DNA from: Mactra quadrangularis
Taxonomy: Eukaryota > Mollusca > Bivalvia > Venerida > Mactridae
DNA length: 64,000 nucleotides
Reading direction: 5' to 3'
Assembly: GCA_025267735.1 (NCBI GenBank)
Contig: CM046299.1
Location: 28,931,327 to 28,995,326, forward strand
The position numbers and the translations under genes were made by a program. Each line of letters starts with the position of its first letter. Within the stretch, counting starts at the first letter, position 1. Below the pieces are notes generated by a model, which saw only the letters and a list, made by a program, of their open reading frames with translations, had not been told where the DNA came from and did no database searches. Shown here piece by piece: positions 1 to 11,059 of this stretch.

Positions 1-888
1 TGCATGGAAAGTCAGTAATGCCTCAAATGAGTTTGGTGTAAGGTTTCGGAACACTTGACCTATAGGTATGTATCGGTGTTTTTTTGCTGTCCCGAGTAAT
101 TGCCATATATTTTGACTAATGGCTTTTGGATAGTGAGCAAGAAGTAATATCATCACATCAGTGTCCCTCGACCAAACAACAACATCTTGCGCCTCGCTGT
201 TTACGGCATGCAACACAAGACGTGTGTCAGCCTCTTCATGGCAACTTTTCAGAAGAACTAAATAAGTAATGGTAGGATTTGATGATTTTACCTCAAGCTC
301 ATCTACGAAGCCACCAGCTGTGACAATTTCCTTATCACGTGGAGCCTGCCGGATCAGTTCATGCGATAGGAAATTCGCAATGTCCACCTTGGTGTCAGGC
401 ATTACAAGGAAGTCTACCAAGTTTTGTGGTAAAGGTACATCACGGCCTTCCACCAGACGGCGTATAGGCTGACAGGTTTTGTTACGACGAAGCCGTGTCC
501 CACTTTTGATTGACTTATCATTGTATCTGTCAAACACAACATCAATTCTCGTGTAGGAATGACCAATTTGTGCAACAGCATTGCAAAAGGTATCTGCTAA
601 GTCACCAAATAAGAGAGCCCCAATTGGCTTTCCAACAGAAACAATAAGAGCATTACTATCAATGATCATTGTCGCTGGGTGATATGGAATGACTGATTCG
701 GGACAGGTCAATCCGTCTGTTAAACAATCAACAAGTACTGATTTATTACAGGTTCGAAGTGTACCATTCATTTCTGCTAGGGCAACCGGTACGGGCATAA
801 GTTCTTGTTTTAAAATTGCTTTCAAATCTACATCTCGGCCAGCTTCATAAGCAGTTAAAAGGCGTTGAATAACCGTCCTATCGGTTTT

Positions 889-919
889 TATTTGTTTGGG
901 TCGTCAGACCAAACAAATA
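889..919. repeat. Perfect 11-bp hairpin at a frame break
   Basis: Two 11-nt arms (889-899 and 909-919, TATTTGTTTGG and its complement) flank a 9-nt loop. The hairpin sits where the open minus-strand frame of the nuclease-like pseudogene meets a different open frame. Confidence 0.75.
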
Positions 920-1085
920 ATGGTAGCGAAATTTCAGACCCGAATGCTGTTAATTGCAAATACCGAAAGTAGTCCGCTTTTTTGAAGCGGTTACTTCCCT
1001 TTACATGGACATTAACGCCGAAAAATTCAGGGGAGATCACTGCGTGAAGATTGTCAAATGGACTGGTCCCCTGCGAACTATAATA
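905..1085 (-). pseudogene. Short open coding-like fragment of unknown family
   Basis: A minus-strand frame of about 57 codons reads through residues such as HAVISPEFFGV, NRFKKADYFRYLQL and LPLFVWSDDPNK, then stops at the hairpin near 905. Its composition looks like real protein. Its 5' edge at about 1085 follows TATTATAG, a weak acceptor-like site. It is in another frame from the nuclease-like segment that follows. I do not recognise it. It may be a diverged exon of the same element or a second captured fragment. Confidence 0.3.
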
Positions 1086-1489
1086 GGACAGGGAACCAGA
1101 TTAATTGTCAAATAACAGGCGCATTAATTTTCAAACCTGATCATGGAAGACAATATAGTTCCCGATTGGTCGAAGATTTCTAATATTGTGCAATTCTGTA
1201 ACATTTCCGCAAATTACTGGTAATATATTGAAATAATTTTGATTAAACGCACGTCAATTTTGAACTCTTCAATTAAAAGGTGTTCGCCTATGGGTTAGTT
1301 TATATAACAAATTCAATTTGTCACGTGATCAAACCACGCTGAAGAGTCAACAGAACAACCCACGGAGAAGAAAGAAAGAAGATTTGTAAATAAAATTTCA
1401 TGCAATATTTATTATACATTATCGTTTGTTGGTATTATTTATTAACAAGAAATATATGTAAAGTTGATTTCACATAACAAACCAATTAG

Positions 1490-1950
1490 TGACAGTGATA
1501 ATATTGATTAAAGCGCATACAGATTCAATTTTTTGTTGGGCACAGACACAGGTCCTTTGTTTACTTAAATAGGCCTATCATTATAAAGCGACGCCAAATA
1601 ATTTGGATCGTGTGGATGTGATTTTCAGTTTAAGAAGCTGCCTGAATACTTTTTCCACAAAACGAACAGGTTTGTGACAGTGACAACTTTGATTAAAGCG
1701 CATATATTTTAAGTAGGTCACAGTTCCTCTGTTTATTTACGTTTTAAGCGACGCCATATTGGATATTTAATGTGGATGTGATTTTCATTTGAAGAAGTTA
1801 TAAGATGCTGCGGTAATGTTGTAACTTTTTTTAAATGAAATATGACCGTAGAATTCATTTGCAACAAACACTAGTATGTGACAGTAATAAATGTGCGCGA
1901 AATCACACAGAAGTCGGAATAAGGTCACGGCTCCTTTGTTCTCGCCTAAA
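1490..1950. repeat. Degenerate ~190-bp tandem repeat, about 2.5 copies
   Basis: The block beginning GACAGTGATAATATTGATTA at 1491 recurs at 1677 (GACAGTGACAACTTTGATTA) and weakly at 1880. It shares AAGCGCATA, AAGCGACGCCA and GTGGATGTGATTTTCA in the same order. It lies inside the stretch that interrupts the nuclease-like pseudogene. No coding potential is seen. Confidence 0.6.
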
Positions 1951-3046
1951 ATTGCAAAATCATGAATTGAGGGCAACTCAATTGAGGCACCCCACTGATC
2001 GGGGACCACATTATTTTCAGTTCATTAAAATATAAATTTATAACCCTGTGGCATTGTTCTTTGAATTCATAGCATCTGTAGTATCTGTACTACATTTATA
2101 TCTCATTGTTTCCACACAACCTTCATCTTTCTTAAATTCCGTGACCCAAACAAATTCAGCGCCTTCTGTGCTTTGATTATGACTTGGCCCTTTTCTCGCT
2201 CCTTCTGGGCTTGTTACATTTGTTAATATCGTACAGCGAGGCAAATGTCTGTTGGTTATTCTTTCTGAGAGAAGCGTGTATTGGAACTCGACTACCATCA
2301 ACCAATAATCTTGCTGACACATATTCTGTCATTTCATGCTGAGCAAGATTCTGCACATTGACTAATGACTCCTGAATGCGTTGTGTAGCAAGGTCTTTAG
2401 TTGCAATGTTTTGCAAAGTAACTGGGTGTGATTCTGGGGTAAAGTTTTGAAACGCTGTAATATAGCAGAAAGTGATGACTCATCTTGTTTATCACGAGAT
2501 TGTCTTGCTTTACTGCTTTCGTTAGAAAGTTTGGTTTCAGATGGATTAAGATTTAAACATGTCGTTTGTTGCTGATGAAATGTCGGACCGCACGTTGAAT
2601 TACAAAGCCCATCTACTTAGAACTGAACGTGTTTTAGTAATACAATGTACCAACAATGCCGCCACCTATTTTACCGGTGCAGTTCAACCATTCTTGTGCT
2701 TGATCATGATCAACTTGGTTGAACTTCATTCCAGAACGTTTCACCACAAAATTGCCACGTTTAAACTCGGTCAAAACTGCTTGGGGAATCTGATGCATCT
2801 CTGTAAGATATATTGGATCCCAACGAGCATAATTTAAGTGATCATATCGCGCAAAATATGGCAACATAAGCCCAAACGACGCAAGGTATAAATCGCATAG
2901 GCCATCACGCATTGACCTGGTGAACATTAATATTAACCAAGTGGATGTATGTAAACCAAAAAGCTATGTTGACTTCCTTTGATTATTTACATACAAATTC
3001 TAAATGCAAAAAACGGGAGCTATGCAAAGCAGTTTATTTTAGGTTT

Positions 3047-3790
3047 TTACATTTTTACTTTTAGGTTACCATGGTAACCAGACTTTTTCATGATATTCAA
3101 AGAACTAAAGATCTTTACACCAGAAACATTTCTGCAACATTTAAGCATGACTGGTCCGGTAATTTTGGAATACATGTCGTTTGAATGAGCTTGCTGACAT
3201 CCAGTGTAATATGGCGGCCATTTTGAATTCAAAGATGGCTGCATTTCACAACTTCAATTTTTTACCTGTATATCTTTACTTTGTTACAAACTGGCATAGA
3301 ACGATACATTATATAGGGTTTCAATTAACTTTTAACCGACTTTATCTCAACAATGTCCAATATAAGTGTAATGCTACATGTCAAAATGAATGCTGATCAT
3401 TTTTTGAGATTTGTATAATTTTACTTTTCCGTTACCATGGTAACGAGAGTTTTATATGGGATTCTATGAACTATTTAAAGATCTTTACGCTAGGAACATT
3501 TCTGCAAAATTTTAGCAAGATTGGTATCGTAGTTTTGGAGTAATTGTCGTTTGAAGGAACTTGCTGACAATAAATGAACTATGGCAGCCATTTTGAATTT
3601 AAAGATGGCTGCATTTCAAAAGTTCAATTTTTTCACCTGTATATTTTTCCTTTATTATATACTGGCATAAAATGATACATTATATACGGTTTAAATAAAT
3701 GTTTGACCGATTTTATCTTAACAATGTCCAATATAAGTGTAACTAAAAGGAAAAATTGGTGGCCATTTTGAATTGACCTTTTGAAGGTCA
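3047..3790. repeat. Two tandem ~370-bp repeats carrying X-box palindromes
   Basis: Two diverged direct copies (about 3047-3415 and 3419-3790) share a palindromic start, AAAGATCTTTAC, a GGC(G/A)GCCATTTTGAAT-like segment, AAAGATGGCTGCATTTC and ACAATGTCCAATATAAGTGT in the same order. Each opens with the palindrome GTTACCATGGTAAC (3065-3078 and 3431-3444). There is no open frame through either copy. The short frames here are chance. Confidence 0.75.
3064..3079. promoter_or_regulatory. RFX-type X-box palindrome
   Basis: GGTTACCATGGTAACC is a perfect 16-bp palindrome that fits the X-box consensus bound by RFX factors (GTNRCC, short spacer, RGYAAC). No gene start is visible nearby, so it may just be part of the repeat. 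A near-identical site is at 3431-3444. Confidence 0.35.
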
Positions 3791-3938
3791 AGGACGCAAG
3801 ATACAGCCGTGGTAGAGCAAAAAATGGAATCAGCATACCTGAAATATGCTAAAACCGCTGACTTCCTGCTTGTACTAAAAAATGCCGTCAGACTCTTAAC
3901 GCAGTGCCTTTTTGAAATTTCTGTCTAAACTATAAAAG

Positions 3939-4098
3939 GAAAACACAATATGGTCAGAATATTGTCCTAGAGGGATAGAAAACTAATTTAGGAGAAAAAT
4001 ATATTATTTTGACTCTGTATATGTCAAAATAATATATTTTTCACCCAAATTAGTTTTTCTATCCCTGTAGGACAATCTTCAGACAATTTTGTGTTTTC
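3939..4098. repeat. Fold-back (MITE-like) element
   Basis: Two arms of roughly 70 bp, starting GAAAACACAAT and ending with its near-complement at 4098, flank a 9-nt loop around 4013-4021. The inner arms (AAAATATATTATTTTGAC) are almost perfect and the outer parts carry a few indels. There is no coding content. The next stretch to 4860 contains nothing I recognise. Confidence 0.75.
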
Positions 4099-4861
4099 TT
4101 TAAGGACTACTCCTGCGGTGGAAGATTTAGAATTTAGTGTACTGCGGCCATTTTGACCTTTGAGAATGGAAATTCCCAACTAGACATGTACACAATGTGA
4201 ATTGTGAAAAATTGAAACGTTCATGACCCACATTTCTTGATCTTATTTTGCTGCCCTAGTGTGGAGGATTCACAGGATATCACTCATTATTCCTCAATCT
4301 AGTTGTGTATGTCAGCAGAGACACTGAAACTTGGCTATTTTATATAGAAATATATAGTCGAAATTTCACAGGACCGTCACCTATATTCACTAAGCTGCAA
4401 GGGGAGCGTCATATCGTGCCTAAATCTATAATTATCTCAGTTTGTCCTTAAAACTATGGTTAGACTTTTAAAAACAAGCTTTTATAATTCTGTTATAGCA
4501 TGATAAAATATTATACCATTGGTTCTGTAAATAAACAAACAATAAAATAACTAGTAGTGGGAGGTACTGTAAACATGCCTACTGTTGTTTTTCTGTGTTT
4601 GTTTGTTGAAATTAACTACCTCTTACAATACAATAATCATAGGTCCTTTTCTTTGATAATACCTTCGAAAACCTATTAAATTATCATTCATTGATTCCGG
4701 ACTGTATTATTTTTCAACCGTTTAAATATAAACGTAGATCGGTCAATGATAATTTTCATAGTACATTGTACGAGTACAGAGATGGGGTCGCGCAAATCTA
4801 GTCTTACTACATGTAAATAAAGAAGGCTTTACACCAGCATGGTGTCGACTAATCGAAATGC

Positions 4862-5160
4862 ATTTATTTATTTATACTGCACTGGGATTAACGTCGTGTC
4901 AACACAATTTTTTAGGTAATTTTACGGCGACCCTAATCTAGCTTTTCTGGACCCTTGTCTATAACCAGTACTCACCTACATGTACCCTTCCACAAGGCCG
5001 GAAACTTCTCCATATACCTAAATAATGGAGGAAAATTGACATCATTGTCTAATTTTCAATGAAATGGTATAACCTCTCCAGGTAAGATTCGAACCCGTAC
5101 CCCCTTCGGGACACTAGATTCAAATTCCAGGTGCACCACCAACTGTGTTACCGACCCAGG
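4862..5160 (-). mobile_element. tRNA-headed SINE, family B, minus strand
   Basis: Read on the minus strand it starts at 5160 with a degenerate tRNA-like head that contains a B box (GGTTCGAATCT at about 5086-5096). It has a GC-richer body (CCACAAGGCCGGAAACTT) and ends in a TATTTATTTA-type tail at 4862. A second member lies at 27837-28122. The 3' domain (GTTGACACGACGTTAAT) resembles that of SINE family A in this window. Nothing is recognised in 5161-5406. Confidence 0.75.
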
Positions 5161-5406
5161 TTAATCGACAAATAAGCCCAACGTTTGTTAGAAGAGTAGT
5201 GTCTATAAGGGATCGAACCGAAAAGTTGAACTAGGTGGGCATGTAGATAAGGAGCGATTTTGGTGCAAAAAGTTCGTGCTATGCTCTTCGAATCAGGATT
5301 TAATTTTTGGGTTTTATCATGTCAATGGGTCAGCACAAAGTTGATCTAAATCTTTTTTATTCACATAAACATAGAATTACATTAGTGTTGTACAGATCCA
5401 CAGATA

Positions 5407-5789
5407 CAGTACCCACCAAAAGTTTGGAGACATTATCAAATTGTAGGCCTACCGAATAGCTTTAATCTAAAATTTGATAACTGTTTACTTTGAAATGCCT
5501 TGGAGTTTTACATTTTATTTGTTCATCATTCAAATTATAACTGAGACTACAAAAATAGCATAAAAGTAATGTTATGAAAAATATTTACAATAAAAATGGT
5601 CTTGGAGGCTTTAGGATGTCAGATGCTGAATCATATATATATATATATGTGTTGCATTCATGAAATTTGTTTTCATTTTATCACAAACCATTCTTAAATA
5701 TATCAAAAATAATGATTTAACAAAAATAATCATCAAAATTCAAAAATTTTTGTAAATTTCTTATGTCTCCAAACATTTGGTGGGTACTG
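5407..5789. mobile_element. Tc1/mariner-type MITE with TA target duplication
   Basis: The 383-bp element has terminal inverted repeats of about 26 bp beginning CAGTACCCACCAAA and ending TTTGGTGGGTACTG. It is flanked by TA on both sides (5405-5406 and 5790-5791). The AT-rich interior has a short (TA)n run near 5634-5648 and no open frame. Non-autonomous. Confidence 0.85.
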
Positions 5790-7141
5790 TACTCATTCAT
5801 CTATATTCGATAATGATACCAATAATACTCAAATAAGGGTTCACTTGTTGGCCTCATTGAGAATGATACGCGAGAGCAATGTATTGTTAAGTAGTCAGTG
5901 CCAGTTCTCGGACAATTCCGTGAGTAGACTTCCTGCAATATTCAGAAGAGTTCCAACTTAGAGTTAGCAAGCCAATCACAACTACTTGACAATTTTCGTG
6001 ACCTCAAAATTTGTTTTCACTGGACAAACCCGGTCGAATTCAGGAACAGAACAGAACATATAATTTATTTCAGTAATGCTACAGTCCAATAAACATAAAA
6101 AATGTCGTGAGGGCACCATGCGGGCGCCGTGCGATCAAGCTCCGCAAGGACTCGTACGAACTCTTGCGTACCCGTACGGACTGTTACGTTTTTACCAGGG
6201 TCCGTGAGATGAGCCATGGATACATGGATTATCAGTTTTAAAGTCAAGTCGTGAACACAATCGTGGCCGAGTATGGATTAAACTTGCATATCTTCCAGCT
6301 ACGGCTCCGTATGGGTTGCTGTTTTGTGTCATGTGCGTACTGTCATCTTAATGCGCAAGGCTTCCCACGGCCTACTGCTGTCTGCACGTACGGGACCGCA
6401 ACAAGCCACGATTTTATGGGACTGAGGCATAACGTATACAAAGGTATCTTGTTACAAACAATTGAATATAAACAATGTATCAGCCACGCAACACACAACA
6501 TCAAACCAAAAATTCAGGGTATTAACAAGTTTGATTGTGAGACAACTGGTCTGTAATTACATTTATCACAATAAACAATTGATTCAATGCTTTGTGGTTT
6601 CTGAAACAGTGTCATTATACACGTACATGTAATTATTGTTAATTGAAATATTTGACATAGTTTTTTCTAGAACATGATATCGTATCTTCTCTCCCACGCG
6701 GCCATTATGTAAACAATACAATATCAAATATCGTGGTAATTAATTGCTTATGATATTCTACCAGCTAATGCTGTTTATGTCCTGATATAGTCCAGCTGTT
6801 CATTGAGTCTGTGGCACTATTTTGTTATAGAAGTAATGCTATTGTACAAATTGTATGTATGCAGTACAGTTCCGCAAAGTCGAGCGATTTGTTGTGCCCT
6901 TTCCAATGAGTTCACTTTACTTGCTTGTCGAGCTTTGGGAAATACATGTATTTCACTAGATTAATGCTAAAATGCCTAATTTGAGACGAAAATTGGTCTT
7001 TAATTAAGACTGTTACAAAAACAGTGAAGTTCCGATATTAAAATCATTAAAATTGATGGTCATAATATCGGAAATTAACTGTACTTGTTTCTAACTTTAG
7101 GAGTAGTTCGTTGGTAGGACACGAGCTTTCTGGACTGTGTT
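5790..7141. other. Left flank of the tandem array, no gene recognised
   Basis: This is unique sequence relative to the rest of the window. It includes a locally CpG-richer patch at 6110-6410 with repeated CGTACGG-like words but no convincing coding frame, splice pattern or RNA gene. It ends where similarity to units 2 and 3 begins, at about 7142. Confidence 0.5.
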
Positions 7142-7567
7142 ATAGGCAAATTGTTATTTCGGTTCTTGAATAGAAAAATAAATAATTTTGACTATAAAGT
7201 TACAAAATTAAGGGGGGGGGGTGTTATAACACCTGTGTATGTGTTTGATATTAAATCATAGATGATGTTGCATTAAATATGGTATGAAAACTTGCATACT
7301 CATGTTAGTGTAAAAGTTTATGTATTATTTTCAAGAATATTTCATTCTAGAATACATGCACAAAATTTTAGAAATTTATAACTGTTAAAATTACATGTAT
7401 TCAATATATATACATGTATAACTCCATGGTTAAACTTTGAACACTATTATATTATCGGTCACAAAGCAATGAATAGTGAAGGCACAACAGAAATTTATAT
7501 CATATGTAAGGATACACCATAAAATACACATCATTATTCGGGGACTATGGTTTCATAGAATAACAAC

Positions 7568-7650
7568 AGAATTACACCTGCTTATGAAAGTTTAAGTGCT
7601 CCAGCTCATTCTAGTCGGACATTTACTTTACATACGATCTTGAAAGGTAA
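7568..7650 (+). other. Putative exon remnant with splice donor
   Basis: A frame reading ESLSAPAHSSRTFTLHTIL is followed by AAAG|GTAAGAAA, a strong donor-like site at 7646-7653. The same frame and donor are kept in unit 2 (about 28880-28960) and unit 3 (about 50720-50800). An in-frame stop lies just upstream in all three. I do not recognise the protein. It may be debris of a gene duplicated along with OAS, or chance. Confidence 0.25.
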
Positions 7651-8034
7651 GAAACTTAGTGGATCAACTGGACACAAATGACCTTGAGACCCTAAAGATT
7701 ACTTGTAACAAATAAAGACAATATCAAATTATAAGCTCAGTTTAATAAAGAGACCGTTGTATCACTTGACCATGATCAATGAGATTCAACAGACCTTGTT
7801 CGGACTCCATCCAGATTGTACTGGTTACGGTTACACGAACTTTCAGTTAGCTAGATTAACAGTGACGAGTTCATATAACATTCATACCATATCTTTCCAT
7901 GGGTTTTTACACTCTTGTTCATTTAATGTTTAGCTAATGTGTATTTGTGTTTATACTCGAGACAAGAGCTAGAAACATTGTACTCAACCATTCCCCGGTT
8001 TAGTATTATAATGATTAAGTAAGGATTTTATGAT

Positions 8035-8232
8035 GTGAGAGGCAAGAAAATCGGACAGTCAGACAAGAAACGTCAAGCAGTGGAGCAAAAAGCTAGACAA
8101 CTTAATGATAGCTTGAATATTTTTCAAGTAGAAGTAACAGACTGTAACTTAAATGAAAGAAAAGAATGTAATCTGATATGTTCCATGTTATATTTAACAT
8201 TAGAGTCTAACATACATGTACAACCATTGTAG
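8035..8232 (+). other. Small conserved lysine-rich frame, unit 1
   Basis: This is a 65-codon frame starting VRGKKIGQSDKKRQAVEQKA and ending at a TAG. It is charged and helical-looking, and nearly identical in unit 3 (51186-51383). In unit 2 (29350-29548) the same frame has a stop after QAVE and another near FQV-like residues. An acceptor-like GTGAG precedes the RGKK codons. No family is recognised. The loss in unit 2 argues against strong constraint. Confidence 0.25.
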
Positions 8233-10131
8233 GGTATCTTGGCCCCTAATTTGATGTATAAATTACACATGGATATATTTACATTTTATTAAACTATAAT
8301 ACAGCTACATAAATAGAGAAAACAAACATTTCTTTGTTTTAAAAATGCAATCATAAACATTTATATATAAATATATATATGTAAAAAAACAACAGTGCAA
8401 GAGCATGTACATTTATATTCTGTAGAGGAGATATCTTGAATCTAGTTCAGGGTCGCATTAAAATCAAAATTAGGCCAAGGTCACAATATGATCATAAGTA
8501 AGGTCACAATACATATGATGACATATAGTGAATGATCAATTATCAACCAGCTGAACTAAAATATACTCGAAATTTTATGTTATATTATTTAACAGGCAGT
8601 CAAGGCTTGCAGACATTGACCTTTAATCGAAATTTCCCTTGAAAGAGTTGCCTTTTCTACAATATACTCTAGCAAAAATATGTGCGCAATAATGCACTAA
8701 TGGCATAATTAAATAGCTAGCAGATCCTACATTTTATTCTCTTGAAAACAATATATTTTGTCATGAATCCGGAACATGGTTACAATAATTATTATGATAA
8801 CAAACTGACTGGTTGCTAAGCGACATGATCAATCTCATAGCAACTAAACAGAAACTTATCATTATTTGAACCATTACATCAACTGCTATAATTATCAATA
8901 GTTAAAACATTATTTGTTAATTAAATCAAATATTGAAAAATGATAATGTAACATATGATTGTATTCTTACTCATAAAGGCACAATATTTTATATTTATAA
9001 CATGAAGTACAAAATTAAAAACCTTTTATTGTACAACAAGTTTTGATGAGACTTACTGAAAATGTATCATTAACATTAACAATGCATTAAAATGTCATGG
9101 ACTACACACATCATGCAACTAATGGAACATAACTCTAGTGAAATATATTAGCATAAGCTCCGAACTTATCCGGGCTACTTCATACATTCTGACCAATCTG
9201 TAGGTTTGTCACGATAACCGGTTAATCGACTCTAAAATCAAATTCAGTTCCTGTAATTGATAAATTGTTCTTTTTTATAAGATCACTAAATAAAGAATGA
9301 CTCGACGATTTATAAACATTATATACTTTAATTGCTTGTGTTTTAAATGAGTCTATATATGTGGTGATATATCAGGTTATTTTAGCAGGCATTACATATA
9401 CATTTGGTACATTTATTTCACAGACTTGTTACTAATTTTTTGTCTACAATAAACCTATCCATTTAGAGTACAAGCGACTTCTAGATGAATACAATTCGAT
9501 CAATTTATACAGTAGGAATAAGTTTCAGTTACAAAATTCCTGGTTTTGCATTTTGTTATTATAATTGTGGTTGCAACAGACACACTAATACATTGATTTT
9601 GAAAATATTTCCATAATTTCTTTTCATATTTGTGGTGTTTTCTGACTTGGCCCACGCGGGTCAGGATGTAGCTACAACCGTTTAAAAATACGCAGTATAA
9701 AATTCTTTAGCCACAAATGTATCCAAACCGTCTCAAAATAAAAGTGCCTATATTTCAAGAACACTACTGAATGTGATGCAGTGAGATGAATATAGACCAA
9801 AAAGGGAAAAACGTCAATGAAAATGGCCGAAGAAGCTATTTAACTTAATTTCATGTGAATTGTGGCTTAATAACAATATGAACTAAATAATAATAGTACA
9901 AAAATCGATTAACGCAAATGTCCTAGGTCAAGACGCATAACAAAAACACACCCACAAAAGCTTGGGTAATTGGGTAAGTACCATGACATGCTTTCTAATA
10001 CCAAGGATAACACAAAAAAGAACTAGTCTTTATTTTCATTGTGGCCCTTGGTATTAGTGGCAGGACATAGAGAGGCAAAAACGTTCACAATATCATTTTT
10101 ACATGTTAATAAAATTGAATATCACATGAAG

Positions 10132-10791
10132 TACAGTCAAACCTGTGTATTGTGACCTTCACTCGGAGTTAGCCAAAAAAGTCACATTAGACAGAGGGTC
10201 ACAATATGCAGGGTACAAATACAACTCAAGTTTGGTGTACACTATTTATTTTACAAGCTATTCAGAAGTACAATGTATTCAACACAAAGGTTAATGTTAA
10301 AAATGTTTAAAAACTATAAAATCTATAAAATGTATAAAATCTATAAAATACATGTTGCCCTAAGGAAAAACTGTGTTTATCAAGTTTTTGTGGCACTCAG
10401 GAGGTCCTGCTTGAGAAAAAGTCACTAATTTTTGTCTGTTTGTGTTTCACTAACCACAGTTCTACTAATTTGTCACTCATACTGGCGGCTAAATCCATTA
10501 GTTCAACATTTCCTGTATGTTGGGAATATAATTTAAGTTTGGATGCTAAGTCTATTGCTTCCGATGTTGTTGCAACAGGAATTTGGCTCTCTCCTCTCCC
10601 TTGACACGGTCATAACACACAGAGTCGGATGCATTTTCAGCCTCAATTTCATAGGTCGCTTGTCACATTAGACAGAGGATTGTAATATACAGGTTTAATA
10701 TATAGGAAAATGTCACGGGAGACACCAAATTAGGTCACAATTGACAGATAGTCACATTATACAGAGGGTCGCTAAGGCAGGTTTGACTGTA
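10132..10791 (-). mobile_element. pogo/Tigger-like element relic with TA target site
   Basis: Terminal inverted repeats TACAGTCAAACCTG and CAGGTTTGACTGTA bound a 660-bp insertion in unit 1. The empty site in unit 2 reads GAAGTATCACAAT (about 31433-31445), showing a duplicated TA. The interior encodes a frameshifted transposase C-terminus on the minus strand (separate entry). TIRs of this CAGTCAAACC type are typical of pogo/Tigger elements. Confidence 0.85.
10397..10660 (-). pseudogene. pogo-like transposase C-terminal fragment with PIP box
   Basis: The minus-strand reading gives ATTSEAIDLASKLKLYS, then MDLAASMSDKLVELWLVKHK, then QTKISDFF before a stop at 10397-10399. A frameshift near 10590 separates this from an upstream part (EIEAENASDSV). 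QTKISDFF fits the PCNA-interacting motif QxxIxxFF, which is known at the C-terminus of pogo-family transposases. The DNA-binding and catalytic domains are missing. Nonfunctional. Confidence 0.65.
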
Positions 10792-11059
10792 TCACAATAT
10801 CGTAATATTATACATATTAAACATTAATAAGTTATTTTATTTTAATATCACAAGAATTATCACAGATTTGTTATAACCGAAAGACATAGTATTATCACAT
10901 ATACGTATCACAGAATTAATTTAATTGAAAGACGCTTATTCACATTCTTAATTGGGAAAATGACAAGAAGACGAAAAATCAACCTAAAACATTAAAGCAC
11001 CCTGGCCTAATAAAACAAATAACAAAGCAAATTAGTACATGTATAGATTAAATTAAAAA

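Larger units (their letters stand above)
1..2927 (-). pseudogene. Broken metazoan repeat-associated gene with possible FEN1/PIN-like nuclease domain
   Basis: On the minus strand one frame is open from about 915 to the window edge at 1 (about 300 aa, C-terminus outside). It contains IIDSNALI, CHEEADTR and SRDTDV, acidic clusters arranged like those of FEN1/PIN-type nucleases. From memory this matches a large family of uncharacterised, multi-copy proteins in cnidarian, mollusc and fish genomes. Upstream parts of the same protein lie at 2927-2634 (NLNYAR-like segment, here LNYARW, then FKRGNFVV and HDQAQEW) and 2416-2180 (QTFASLYDI). The middle is interrupted by about 1.26 kb (916-2175) of unrelated repeats, and at least one further frameshift lies near 2440. 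The open 3' part has no local start codon and begins straight after a stop. I call it a pseudogene of a probably mobile family. The nuclease assignment rests on motif spacing only. An intron instead of an insertion at 916-2175 is possible, but I see no good splice sites. Confidence 0.6.

Noticed and set aside
269..472. 67-codon plus-strand frame rich in Ser/Thr/Arg
   Set aside because: It is the antisense shadow of the open nuclease-like frame on the minus strand.
3047..4098. CRISPR-like array
   Set aside because: The repeats are two long diverged tandem units and a fold-back, not short identical repeats with unique spacers. The genome is eukaryotic.
6251..6556. 101-codon plus-strand frame in a CpG-richer patch
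   Set aside because: No recognisable domain, no conserved counterpart in the window, and a competing minus-strand frame in the same patch.
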